DNA of 64,000 bases, taken from the NCBI GenBank assembly GCA_900473805.1, contig UCMS01000032.1, forward strand, positions 1 to 64,000, written 5' to 3'. Position 1 is the stretch's first letter; each line of letters opens with the position of its first letter. The notes beneath the pieces were generated by a model. That model was not told where the DNA came from. It ran no database searches and saw nothing but the letters and a program-made list of their open reading frames with translations. The translations under genes were made by a program, and so were the position numbers. Shown here piece by piece: positions 56,222 through 64,000 of the stretch. The DNA comes from Hyphomicrobiales bacterium. Its GTDB lineage: Bacteria > Pseudomonadota > Alphaproteobacteria > Rhizobiales > Rhizobiaceae.

Positions 56222-56959
56222 TCAGGCAGAAGCGTCCGGGGCTCCAAAGCGAATGCGGAACCGGCGGTTCTCCTTGCCCTTCTTTTCGATCTTGGCGATA
56301 TGAATCGCACCGACCTCCTGGGTCTCCGAAACATGTGTGCCCCCGCAGGGCTGGCTGTCAACGGCGGAGTTCTCGCCGATGCAGACGAGGGAGACCCGAC
56401 CAAGGCCGACGGGCGGGCGGACATTCTTCGACTTGACGATGCCGGGATTGGCCGCGAGCTCCTCGTCGGTGATCCACTGGAGAGTGACGGGGTGGTTTTC
56501 GCCCACGAGTTTCATCAGGTCTGCCGTCACCTGATCCTTGTCGATGGTCTCCGACATGTCGAAATCGACCCGGCTTTCCTCTTCGCCGACGGCGGCCCCG
56601 GTGATCGGATAGGAGCAGACGACGGAGAGCAGGTGGCAGGCGGTGTGCATGCGCATCAGCTTATAGCGGCGCGGCCAGTCGACATGCAGGACGAGCTTTT
56701 CGCCCACGGAGGGCAGGGGCTCTCCCTCTGCCGGTCGATGCAGGATGATGTCCTTGGTGGCCCCGTGGCGGCTCTCGGCGAGCGTAATACGGCTGCCATC
56801 CTCGCGCTCGAAGAAGCCGGTATCGCCCGGCTGGCCGCCGGAGGCGGCATAAAAGCAGGTCTGGTCGAGCTCGACCGTGCCATCCTCATGCACCGCCGTG
56901 ACCACCGCCTCCGCCGTCGAGAGATAAAAATCGTCACGGTAGAGGGCGATGGTGCTCAT
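56222..56959 (-). CDS. Alanyl-tRNA editing protein (AlaX)
   Basis: The 245-residue protein is a free-standing editing domain related to AlaRS: HTACHLL (the HxxxH zinc motif) and CGGTHV (the second zinc site), as well as DQTCFYAASGGQPGDTG at the N-terminus. It hydrolyses mischarged Ser- or Gly-tRNA(Ala). It lies 20 bases after cysteine synthase and 21 before the sulfurtransferase fusion, on the same strand. Why editing is in this operon is not clear; serine is also the cysteine precursor. Confidence 0.9.
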   Translation of the reverse strand: MSTIALYRDDFYLSTAEAVVTAVHEDGTVELDQTCFYAASGGQPGDTGFFEREDGSRITLAESRHGATKDIILHRPAEGEPLPSVGEKLVLHVDWPRRYKLMRMHTACHLLSVVCSYPITGAAVGEEESRVDFDMSETIDKDQVTADLMKLVGENHPVTLQWITDEELAANPGIVKSKNVRPPVGLGRVSLVCIGENSAVDSQPCGGTHVSETQEVGAIHIAKIEKKGKENRRFRIRFGAPDASA

Positions 56960-56979
56960 GGCATTGCTTTCAATGGAAA

Positions 56980-58017
56980 TCAGACAGTCTCGAAGGGCAG
57001 GTCGAAGGTGGCGCGCTTTTCGAGCCAGGCCGGGACTGGCAAGTTCTTCGAACGCAGGAAATCCGGGTTGAACAGCTTCGACTGGTAGCGGTTGCCGTAG
57101 TCGCAGAGGATCGTCACGATCGTGTGGCCGGGACCGAGATCCTTCGCCAGGCGAATGGCGCCGGCAATGTTGATGCCGGAGGAACCGCCGAGGCAGAGGC
57201 CCTCGTTTTCGACGAGATCGAAGACGATGTCGAGCGCTTCGGAATCCGGGATCTGGTAGGCGTAGTCGGGCGTGAAGCCTTCGAGGTTCGCGGTGATGCG
57301 GCCTTGGCCGATGCCCTCGGTGATCGAGGATCCCGAGGATTTGAGCTCACCGTTCTTGTAGTATTCGAAAAGGGCTGCGCCTTCCGGATCGGCAATGCCG
57401 ATCTTAACGCCGGGCTTCATGTTGCGAAGGCCGATCCCGGTGCCGGCCAGCGTGCCGCCCGAGCCGACCGCGCAGATGAAGCCATCGACAGCGCCGCCGG
57501 TCTGCTCGAAGATTTCCTTCGCCGTCGTTGCGATATGGGCGTCGCGGTTGACCGTGTTGTCGAACTGGTTGGCCCAGATCGCACCATTCGGCTCGCTCTT
57601 GGCAAGCTCGGCGGCAAGCCGGCCGGAGATCTTCACATAGTTGTTCGGGTTCTTGTAGGGCACTGCCGGCACTTCGACGAGCTCAGCGCCGAGCAGCTTC
57701 AGCGCGTCCTTCTTTTCCTGGCTCTGGGTCTCCGGGATGACGATCACGGTGCGATAGCCAAGCGCCTTGGCAACCAGCGTCAGCCCGATGCCGGTATTGC
57801 CGGCCGTGCCCTCGACGATCACGCCGCCGGGGCGAAGCAGCCCGCGCCGCTCGGCGTCACGGATGATGAAGAGGGCCGCACGATCCTTCACCGACTGGCC
57901 GGGATTGAGGAACTCGGCCTTGCCGAGAATGGTGCAGCCGGTCGCCTGGGAGGCGCCTTTCAGCCGGATGAGGGGCGTGTTGCCGATCGCCTCGAGCACG
58001 GAAGGGTGGAATGCCAT
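56980..58017 (-). CDS. cysK: Cysteine synthase A
   Basis: The 345-residue PLP enzyme has IGNTPLIRL, SVKDRAA with Lys44 as the cofactor lysine, GTAGNTGIGL for substrate binding and a glycine-rich GSGGTLAGTG for the phosphate. It makes cysteine from O-acetylserine and sulfide. It is slightly longer than E. coli CysK, as in rhizobia. It heads the three-gene operon with AlaX and SseA-GNAT. Confidence 0.92.
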   Translation of the reverse strand: MAFHPSVLEAIGNTPLIRLKGASQATGCTILGKAEFLNPGQSVKDRAALFIIRDAERRGLLRPGGVIVEGTAGNTGIGLTLVAKALGYRTVIVIPETQSQEKKDALKLLGAELVEVPAVPYKNPNNYVKISGRLAAELAKSEPNGAIWANQFDNTVNRDAHIATTAKEIFEQTGGAVDGFICAVGSGGTLAGTGIGLRNMKPGVKIGIADPEGAALFEYYKNGELKSSGSSITEGIGQGRITANLEGFTPDYAYQIPDSEALDIVFDLVENEGLCLGGSSGINIAGAIRLAKDLGPGHTIVTILCDYGNRYQSKLFNPDFLRSKNLPVPAWLEKRATFDLPFETV

Positions 58018-58230
58018 GATGTCTGCCTTTTTTGTCTGACGCGGACACTAGAACCAAAAGCGCGGGGAAGAAAACCGGGAAACCACACGAATTTGTCCTT
58101 CTGGACAAGATTATGCGGGCGAAACGGCTGGCGCGGGATTGAGCCCATCTTTTCCGCCTCGGGGCCGTCAAAGGCAAGGAATGGCTTTTCGCGGTGGGGC
58201 GAGGGGAGGGAAAATGCGTTCGGGGGTGCG

Positions 58231-58686
58231 CTAGGTTCTGAAGGCGTCTGGAAAATCACAGGCCACGCCGAAAGGCCTAAAGTGCTTCAGATTGGCGGTG
58301 ATCACGGTCAGCCCATAGGCCTTGGCGGTCGCGGCCACGAGGATGTCCCCGAGCCCTGGATGCAGGCCGCTAGCCGTTGCGGCATCGTCGAGTGCGCCGG
58401 CGATCCGGGCGACGACAGGGTCGACGGGCAGGATGCGGTCGCCGAAGGTTTCGGTGATGGAGTCGAGCCAGACACTCAAGCTCTTGGCCCGCTCGAGGCC
58501 GCCGCGACGATGCAGACAGCGCAAGCCCCTTTCGATTTCAGCCAGCGTGATTATGGATAGATAGATTGCGTCTCCCTGCTCCCGAAACCAGACTTCTACG
58601 GCTTCGGATGGCGCCTGCTTCCGGTCTGGCGAGAAGAGGGACATGATGTTGGTGTCGATCAGGAAGCCGTTACTCAAGCTCGGCAT
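58231..58686 (-). CDS. VapC-family PIN-domain toxin
   Basis: The 151-residue protein has the PIN acidic site: LIDTNIMSL (Asp11), LAEIERGLR (conserved Glu) and LGDILVAATAKAYG (Asp), then TANLKHF. VapC toxins cut RNA, mainly tRNA or rRNA. It overlaps the antitoxin gene upstream by 17 bases, so the pair is a type II toxin-antitoxin module. Gene symbol left open because the antitoxin is Phd/YefM-like, not VapB. Confidence 0.9.
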   Translation of the reverse strand: MPSLSNGFLIDTNIMSLFSPDRKQAPSEAVEVWFREQGDAIYLSIITLAEIERGLRCLHRRGGLERAKSLSVWLDSITETFGDRILPVDPVVARIAGALDDAATASGLHPGLGDILVAATAKAYGLTVITANLKHFRPFGVACDFPDAFRT

Positions 58687-58924
58687 CCCGCATGGGGGAT
58701 GGGTTGCGATCGAGATCGGCGGGGCCGGGATAGGACATCAGGAACTCGCCGAAGTTCGGTCTGGGCTTTGTCATCGCCCGTTTCGCCGCCTCTCCGGCCT
58801 CGACGCTGACCAGCATGGCAGCCGGCTTGCCGTGTCGGGTGATCGTGACGAATTCTCCGTTGGCTGCTTCGTCCACCAAACTGGCGAACCCGGCCTTGGC
58901 ATCGGCAATACTCATGCTCGACAT
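58670..58924 (-). CDS. Phd/YefM-type antitoxin
   Basis: The 84-residue protein has the Phd/YefM fold: SIADAKAGFASLVDEAANGE, then VTITRHGKPAAMLVS. The C-terminal half is the expected toxin-binding disordered tail. GGAGG precedes the ATG. It is the first gene of the pair and should repress its own promoter. Confidence 0.9.
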   Translation of the reverse strand: MSSMSIADAKAGFASLVDEAANGEFVTITRHGKPAAMLVSVEAGEAAKRAMTKPRPNFGEFLMSYPGPADLDRNPSPMRDAELE

Positions 58925-59021
58925 GCGGACCTCCGAAAATGACTATATGTGGTCAATTTAACGTTTGGCAGGGTGCTGATCAAGCTAACATTCTCAACCG
59001 CTTCTCAAGCTTGAACGCCCC

Positions 59022-60482
59022 TTACTCTCCCTTTAGTCCCTGAAACGCCGCCATCGCCGCATCCCTGGCCTTGCCGTGATCGATGATCGGCTTGGGATAG
59101 GTCTTGCCGAGGCTGACGCCTGACTCCTTCAGCACCAGCAGCGGCGCCTCCCATGGCTTGTGGATGAACTTATCCGGCATGGCCTTCAGTTCCGGCACGA
59201 AGCGACGGACATATTGGCCTTCGGGGTCGAATTTCTCGCCCTGGGTGATCGGATTAAAGATGCGGAAGAAGGGGGCGGCGTCGGCGCCGGAGCCGGCGAC
59301 CCATTGCCAGCTGGCGGCATTCGACGCCGGGTCGGCATCGACGAGCGTGTCGCGGAACCAGCGCTCGCCCTCGCGCCAGTCGATGAGGAGGTCCTTGATC
59401 AGGAAGGAAGCGACGATCATGCGCACGCGGTTGTGCATCCAGCCGGTCTGCCAGAGCTGCCGCATGCCGGCATCGACGATCGGATAGCCCGTCTGGCCCT
59501 TTTTCCATTTGTCGAGCAGCCCTGGATTGTCGTGCCAGGGAAAGGCATCGAACTTCTCGTTCCAGTTCCGGGTCGCGAGATCGGGGAAATGGAAGAGCAG
59601 GTGATAGGAAAAATCGCGCCAGACGAGTTCCTTGCGGAAATGGATGTAGTCTTCGGCGGAGTAGTCGTCCGAGAGGCCGCGGGTCGCGTGCCAGACGGAG
59701 GCCGGCGAGATTTCGCCGAGCGCCAGATGCGGCGAGAGTTTCGACACATACGCTTCGCCGGGAAAGTCGCGGCGGGTGCGGTAGCCCTTGAGGCCGGTCG
59801 CGACGAAATCCGCAAGTCGCGTCTGCGCGCCCTCTTCGCCGGGCTGCCATTCGGCCTCGAAACCCTTCGCCCAATTAGGCTTTGTGGGCAGGAGCGACCA
59901 GTCCGAGAGCGTGTCGCTCTTCGGCCATTCATCCGGCGCGGGAACGCGGCTGGGGGCAGGGATCGGCTCCGCCGGTTCGCCCGATCCGTCCAGCGCCTTC
60001 CAGAAGGGCGTGTAGACGCGGAAATTGCCGCCGGCAGCCGTCTTCAGCTTGGTCGGTTCATGCAGGATCTGGCCGGCGAAGCTGCGCACGGTGATGCCGC
60101 GTTCGGTGAGGCCAGCCTTGATCGCCTTGTCGATGGCAATGCCCGGCGGATCGTAACGGCGGTTCCAGAAGACGGCATCGGCGCCTGTTTCTGCAATCAG
60201 GGTCTCAAGCACCTCGGCCGCTGGTCCACGACGAAGGACAAGGCCGCTGCCGCCTGCCTTGAGAGATGCGGCGAGCGAGGCAAGCGAGTGATGCAGCCAC
60301 CAGGCTTGCGCCGCACCGAGCGGGCCGGTGCCGGCCTCGGACGGTTCCAGGATATAGACCGGAATGACTGTCGTGCCCTCGTCCACGGCGGTGGCGAGCG
60401 CAGCGTTGTCGGACAATCGCAGATCCTTGCGGAACCACAAAAGCACGGTTTTGGGACGGTGGTGGTTGGACTCGGCGGGCAT
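59022..60482 (-). CDS. phr: Deoxyribodipyrimidine photolyase
   Basis: The 486-residue flavoprotein has the N-terminal antenna domain (TVLLWFRKDLRLSDN) and the FAD-binding helical domain, with YPIVDAGMRQLWQTGWMHNRVRMI and ASFLIKDLLIDWREGERWF, then DADPASNAASWQWVAGSGADAAPFFRIFNP (in parts). It uses blue light to split cyclobutane pyrimidine dimers. Full length and intact. Confidence 0.95.
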   Translation of the reverse strand: MPAESNHHRPKTVLLWFRKDLRLSDNAALATAVDEGTTVIPVYILEPSEAGTGPLGAAQAWWLHHSLASLAASLKAGGSGLVLRRGPAAEVLETLIAETGADAVFWNRRYDPPGIAIDKAIKAGLTERGITVRSFAGQILHEPTKLKTAAGGNFRVYTPFWKALDGSGEPAEPIPAPSRVPAPDEWPKSDTLSDWSLLPTKPNWAKGFEAEWQPGEEGAQTRLADFVATGLKGYRTRRDFPGEAYVSKLSPHLALGEISPASVWHATRGLSDDYSAEDYIHFRKELVWRDFSYHLLFHFPDLATRNWNEKFDAFPWHDNPGLLDKWKKGQTGYPIVDAGMRQLWQTGWMHNRVRMIVASFLIKDLLIDWREGERWFRDTLVDADPASNAASWQWVAGSGADAAPFFRIFNPITQGEKFDPEGQYVRRFVPELKAMPDKFIHKPWEAPLLVLKESGVSLGKTYPKPIIDHGKARDAAMAAFQGLKGE

Positions 60483-60624
60483 GGCAATCTTCTTGTCATT
60501 GGCTTTGCCAAAGCCATACGTATGCCGCCGGCAGAAAGATCACGCCTGGTTCAGCTTTTATCCGCTGCGGTGCGTTGGAGGGGCTGCCAGATCGGAGGCC
60601 AGGGACGCGAGTATATGAAGCGCC

Positions 60625-60849
60625 TCAGGCGCCTCGACTACCGCCGCGCATGCGCTCCTGTTCGGCGCGAAGCAGCGCCATGATCTTCTCGGCGTTTTCG
60701 CGCACATAGAGGCGATGCAGTTTTTCGGCGACGGGGGCGGTGGTCAGAAGACACGTATAGCCCTCCCGCTCGTACCAGCGGAAATCCACCACATTGTCCA
60801 TGTTCACGAAGAGGGGGAAGCCATCCCCGTCATGAAGCTGGAGCCACAT
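60625..60849 (-). CDS. Hypothetical protein (74 aa)
   Basis: Unrecognised 74-residue protein with a conserved-looking beta segment LFVNMDNVVDFRWYEREGYTCLLTT (in parts), followed by a helix with ENAEKIMALLRAEQERM. An ATG at 60867 is another start. GGAG lies nine bases before the chosen ATG. Found in other rhizobia in this style, but I cannot name it. Confidence 0.5.
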   Translation of the reverse strand: MWLQLHDGDGFPLFVNMDNVVDFRWYEREGYTCLLTTAPVAEKLHRLYVRENAEKIMALLRAEQERMRGGSRGA

Positions 60850-61134
60850 CAGCCTTTTCTCCTGCATGCCTGTCTGTTGATCAGGGAGATAGCAGCCAAA
60901 GGTGAAGGAGGGGTTTCCCATAAGCCGTCGATCGCCGCGCGATGGGTGATTTCGGGACAGAGCTTCAAGCGCTGTCGGGAGCTGGACATGACGGGGGTGA
61001 GGTTCGGGCATGGCTATCGCGCGGGCCGCCAACCATGTCTTTCCAGACCATCCGCCGCGCCGTTTTCGTCCCTCGGCAAGGCTGGGTCCCGCCCTGACAA
61101 GGGGCCAGCCCGAGGTGGCGGACCTCCGAAAAAC

Positions 61135-61169
61135 AAAAGGCCTGCAGCGGGTTTCCGCGCAGGCCTTTT
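61135..61169 (-). terminator. Rho-independent terminator of the tRNA-Asn gene
   Basis: On the minus strand the stem AAAAGGCCTGC with GCAGGCCTTTT is followed by a T-rich tract. It begins ten bases after the tRNA 3' end. Confidence 0.85.
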
Positions 61170-61178
61170 AGAAAGAGA

Positions 61179-61253
61179 TGGCTCCCCGGGCCGGATTCGA
61201 ACCGGCGACCTGTCGATTAACAGTCGAATGCTCTACCGCTGAGCTACCAGGGA
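61179..61253 (-). tRNA. tRNA-Asn (GTT anticodon)
   Basis: On the minus strand the gene starts TCCCTGGTAGCTCAGCGG; the anticodon loop is CTGTTAA (anticodon GTT), the T arm is CCGGTTCGAATCCGG, and the acceptor CCCGGGGA pairs in the usual way. CCA is encoded at the 3' end. Length 75 bases. Confidence 0.95.
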
Positions 61254-61399
61254 ACAGCCGCTTGGCGCGGTGTGAGCGGGGTAATACTGATGCGCGCTCC
61301 GTTTGCCAAGCGGTTTTTCAAAAAAAATGTCATCGGCTTGTTTTTATGTGTGGATCACCCATCTGGTGGGGAGGGGAAAGAGACCGCAGATCGTTGCAA

Positions 61400-61708
61400 A
61401 TGCAGGAGTTCGAGACCTTGGCAGAACGACGTTACCGCATCGACACGGCGCGTGGCCGCCTGGTGCTGGGCCGGTATGAAATTCCCATACCCCGCTCCAA
61501 GGCCGGCAGAATCGCGACGGGTTCGGCGCTGATCGGTGGCGGGCTCTTGGGATTCCTGCCGGTGCTCGGCTTCTGGATGGTGCCGCTCGGCTTTATCGTG
61601 CTCTCGCATGATCTCGCCTATGTGCGCCGCCGCCGTCGCCGCGCAGCCGTATGGTGGCGCCGCCGGAAGGCTGCCCGGCCGCCGCATGGGCGTGATTCCG
61701 CACGCTGA
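61400..61708 (+). CDS. Hypothetical small membrane protein (102 aa)
   Basis: Unrecognised 102-residue protein with a hydrophobic region GSALIGGGLLGFLPVLGFWMVPLGFIVLSHDL (about residues 40-72) that could form one or two helices, and a strongly basic arginine-rich C-terminus (RRRRRRAAVWWRRRKAAR). The start follows the divergent tRNA-Asn promoter region. Basic tail suggests an inner-membrane protein with its C-terminus inside. Confidence 0.6.
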   Translation: MQEFETLAERRYRIDTARGRLVLGRYEIPIPRSKAGRIATGSALIGGGLLGFLPVLGFWMVPLGFIVLSHDLAYVRRRRRRAAVWWRRRKAARPPHGRDSAR

Positions 61709-61860
61709 TGTCACCCGACATGTCTTAGTGAAATGCTTCTCTTCTGCAATCGGCGTAGAAGAATCACTCCAACCGGCGACACCGAACGGCGATCCTGCCC
61801 AAACGTTCCCGGAGAAGAAGGCGAGGACGGATGATCACTCTCCCGCTGGCGGAGACCCCG

Positions 61861-62070
61861 ATGATACTCACGCCACAGGATTTCAGCGTCATGGAAGAAG
61901 CAATGCGCGGCATCGGCGCTTCGAGCGCGGGTCGCGACCGTGACAGCCACCGCGAAGCCGTCGGCAAGGCGGTGATCCGGCTCTACACGGCCGGTGTGAC
62001 GGACCCGACCAAACTGGCGGAGGCGGCAGACACGATGTCCGCGACGCGTCTGCTGGATCGGCGGGGGTGA
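61861..62070 (+). CDS. Hypothetical protein (69 aa)
   Basis: Unrecognised helical protein: MILTPQDFSVMEEAM at the start and EAVGKAVIRLYTAGVTDPTKLAEAA near the end. GGAG six bases upstream supports the ATG at 61861; an ATG ten codons earlier (61831) also has a GAGG. Short cytoplasmic protein of unknown role. Confidence 0.5.
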   Translation: MILTPQDFSVMEEAMRGIGASSAGRDRDSHREAVGKAVIRLYTAGVTDPTKLAEAADTMSATRLLDRRG

Positions 62071-62208
62071 GCGGATGACAGACGGTGGCCGTGCCCCTGG
62101 GGCCGGAACGGCTGCCTGTCGAAAAACCTGCGATTCCCGAAAATGCCTCTTGCGGTTTTTTTAGATCGCGTCTAAATCCGCGCCACCACACGCTCTTTTC
62201 TACCGGAC

Positions 62209-62282
62209 GGCCTCGTGGCGGAGTGGTTACGCAGAGGACTGCAAATCCTTGCACCCCGGTTCGATTCCGGGCGAGGCCTCCA
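62209..62282 (+). tRNA. tRNA-Cys (GCA anticodon)
   Basis: Acceptor GGCCTCG pairs with CGAGGCC. The D arm has GGCGGAGTGGTTACGC, the anticodon loop is CTGCAAA (anticodon GCA) and the T arm is CGGTTCGATTCCG. Encoded CCA. Length 74 bases. Confidence 0.95.
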
Positions 62283-62500
62283 TTTTTCTCCTTGAAACAA
62301 TAGACTGACGAACCATGCGCATTCGGTTGATCGATGCGTGGCAGTCACGCGCATATCCCGATTGCCGCCTTCTCTTCGGCCAATTCTGTGCCGATCTCTG
62401 CCAGGCCGCAGATAGGCCCGAAACTGGCCGATAGCGCCGCTTGTCCCTTGGCGCCCGCTGGCGCAGGTCATGGACATCGTCCATATCGGGAAATCTCAAG

Positions 62501-62827
62501 ATGCGTGCCGTCACCTCTCTTCTCGCCCTCTCCATGTTTGTCGCCGCGCCCTTTGCCGCCTCGGCCGAGACACTGTCCTTCACGCTGGAGAACAAGACGC
62601 CGAACATGGTGGTCCAGGTGCATGTTTCGCCGGCCGACGGCGGCAGGAGCATCGAACTGTTGCGCAAGAAGGGGCTTTATGGCGGCAAGTCGCGGCAGCT
62701 CACCATTGATGACGGCACCGATGCCTGTGTCTACAGGATCCGCATCGTCTTCGAGGACGACAGCTTCTACGATCTGCGCGACAAGGTCGATTTCTGCGAA
62801 ACCGGCAGCTACACGATCGAAGATTGA
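62501..62827 (+). CDS. Exported hypothetical protein (108 aa)
   Basis: The 108-residue protein has a signal peptide (residues 1-21, ending AASA) and a small mature domain with two cysteines (ACVYRI and DFCETG) that could form a disulfide. Strands such as LSFTLENKTPNMVVQVHVSP and RIRIVFEDDSFYDLR (in parts) suggest a beta fold in the periplasm. Family not recognised. Confidence 0.6.
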   Translation: MRAVTSLLALSMFVAAPFAASAETLSFTLENKTPNMVVQVHVSPADGGRSIELLRKKGLYGGKSRQLTIDDGTDACVYRIRIVFEDDSFYDLRDKVDFCETGSYTIED

Positions 62828-62959
62828 TGTTGTTTCGGCCGGTTGCGCGGGGCCTGCGGCGATAATCTGTTCCCGAGGCCTGCCCGTGACTTGAAAGGCG
62901 CTCGCCCTGCAATTAAGACACGGTGGAAAACCCGACCGGCCGAAATGGGGCGACAGGAC

Positions 62960-63631
62960 ATGATGGATTACGCAGCAGCACGCACCAAGATGGTGGACAA
63001 CCAGATCAGGACCACGGACGTCACCTCCCATTCGGTGCTGACGGCCTTTCTTTCGGTGCCCCGCGAAGCATTCGTTCCAGCCGAGCTGAAGCCGCTCGCC
63101 TATATCGACGAGGACATGCAGGTGGCCCCGGCGGCGAACGGCAATCCCGCCCGCTACATTATGGAGCCGTCGCCGCTGGCCAAGCTCCTGCAGCTGGCAG
63201 CGATCACCAAGGACGATCTCGTTCTTGAGGTCGGCTGCGGCGCCGGTTATGCGGCAGCCCTTCTGTCGCTGCTGGCCGGCTCGGTCGTTGCGGTCGAATC
63301 GGATGAGGCGCTGGTGCTGCGGGCGACCGAAAAGCTCTCCTCTCTCGGCTATGACAATGTTGCCGTCGTCGCAGGTAAGCTCGATGCTGGCTATCCGGCC
63401 GAAGCGCCGTATGACGTGATCTTCGTCAATGGCGCCGTGGAGCAGATGTCCGATGCGCTGCTTGCACAGTTGCGCGAAGGCGGCCGGCTGGTGGCTGTGG
63501 TCGGCTACGGCAATGCTGCGCGCGCCCGTCTCTACGTCAAGGCTGGCGGCACGGTGTCCTTCACCGAATATTTCAACACCTCGGTGAAGCCGCTGCCGGG
63601 CTTCCGCAAGGCGGCCGAATTCGTCTTCTGA
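62960..63631 (+). CDS. pcm: Protein-L-isoaspartate O-methyltransferase family protein
   Basis: The 223-residue protein has the SAM-binding motif VLEVGCGAGYAAALL and the N-terminal RTKMVDNQIRTTDV, VPREAFVPAEL and YIDEDMQV of the Pcm-like family in rhizobia. The canonical Pcm repairs isoaspartyl residues by methyl transfer; this rhizobial form is divergent and its substrate is not proven. ATGs at 62960 and 62963 are adjacent alternatives. A terminator follows at once. Confidence 0.87.
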   Translation: MMDYAAARTKMVDNQIRTTDVTSHSVLTAFLSVPREAFVPAELKPLAYIDEDMQVAPAANGNPARYIMEPSPLAKLLQLAAITKDDLVLEVGCGAGYAAALLSLLAGSVVAVESDEALVLRATEKLSSLGYDNVAVVAGKLDAGYPAEAPYDVIFVNGAVEQMSDALLAQLREGGRLVAVVGYGNAARARLYVKAGGTVSFTEYFNTSVKPLPGFRKAAEFVF

Positions 63632-63653
63632 GGGTTCTCTCCCGGATGTGTCG

Positions 63654-63678
63654 AAGGCCCGCCCCGCGCGGGCCTTTT
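63654..63678 (+). terminator. Rho-independent terminator after pcm
   Basis: Stem AAGGCCCGC with GCGGGCCTT, five-base loop, then T residues, 22 bases after the stop codon. Confidence 0.85.
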
Positions 63679-63820
63679 GCATTTTGGCTCAACAAAGCTG
63701 TGCATCACAGCAATTGCCGGCGCCGGCGTGATTTTTTTCCGCAGGCGCGTATCCTAGGGTGACCGCGAATCGGCTGGCGGCGAGATCGTCGCCGATGATC
63801 TTGAGGACAACGGGGATTAG

Positions 63821-64000
63821 TATGGCTCAGCCAAGCGTAGCGCGTGAACCGTCCATGGAAGAGATTCTGGCGTCGATCCGCCGGATCATCGAAAGCAACG
63901 ACCCGGCATCGGGCGAGACCTTTGCCAGCGACGGTGACGAGGGGGATGTGAACGCCCTTGCCTCGGCTGCGCGCGAGGCCGAGGTCGAATTCGGCTATGA
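63821..64000 (+). CDS. popZ: Cell-pole organising protein PopZ (DUF2497), N-terminal part
   Basis: The visible 60 codons encode MAQPSVAREPSMEEILASIRRIIESNDP (in parts), the conserved N-terminal helix of PopZ/DUF2497 that binds pole-localised clients. An acidic, disordered region follows (ETFASDGDEGDV) before the window ends, so the C-terminal oligomerisation helices are missing. PopZ anchors the chromosome origin and cell-cycle proteins at the pole. No clear ribosome binding site is visible. Confidence 0.85.

Overview
The window looks like chromosomal DNA of an alphaproteobacterium of the Rhizobiaceae. Evidence: a B12-dependent ribonucleotide reductase (NrdJ), a PopZ homologue next to a Pcm-type methyltransferase, DUF1203 and DUF1206 proteins, an HlyU-type regulator, GC-rich coding and several single-domain PilZ proteins. 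No species-level call is possible from sequence alone.

Region 1 (1-19.2 kb) is an accessory region dominated by anti-phage functions. After the 3' end of an inositol-2-dehydrogenase-like gene come small unknown genes, an SRAP/HMCES-type abasic-site protein, a PPP-type phosphatase and an unknown protein. Next are a membrane-anchored DUF4041/GIY-YIG nuclease resembling the phage defence protein SNIPE, and a UvrD-like helicase. A complete qatABCD operon follows, apparently extended by a TIGR02391/Ymh-family gene and a short downstream gene. The last unit is unfamiliar to me. It is a 1033-residue fusion of a caspase-like protease with a Ski2/Hel308-like helicase, in an operon with a small membrane protein. 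That operon converges on two tandem tiny paralogues that share the C-terminal motif GDRPPPPRR. A perfect 8-bp dyad lies 31 bp upstream of the caspase-helicase gene. A repeat cluster like a decayed insertion-sequence end lies just before nrdJ. This unit is the best candidate for an undescribed system.

Region 2 (19.2-40 kb) is ordinary chromosome: nrdJ, a double-HAMP chemotaxis receptor, an NAD(P)-binding protein, a DUF1206 membrane protein, an ArsR/AHSA1 pair with two dyad operators, a PQQ-type sugar dehydrogenase with a DUF2231 partner, xanthine phosphoribosyltransferase, a universal stress protein, a CinA-like protein, WrbA, PilZ, tRNA-Leu(TAA), TrkH, threonine dehydratase and an alpha/beta hydrolase.

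Region 3 (40-58 kb) mixes signalling and metabolism. It holds an ammonium transporter fused to PAS-GGDEF-EAL, azoreductase with a divergent LysR gene, CpdB, two more PilZ proteins, Lrp with divergent alanine dehydrogenase, a DMT exporter with divergent LysR, envelope proteins, and a three-gene operon of cysteine synthase, alanyl-tRNA editing protein and a sulfurtransferase-GNAT fusion.

Region 4 (58-64 kb) has a VapC-type toxin-antitoxin pair, photolyase, tRNA-Asn(GTT), tRNA-Cys(GCA), small unknown genes, Pcm and the start of popZ. No CRISPR array, rRNA, integrase or intact transposase was seen.
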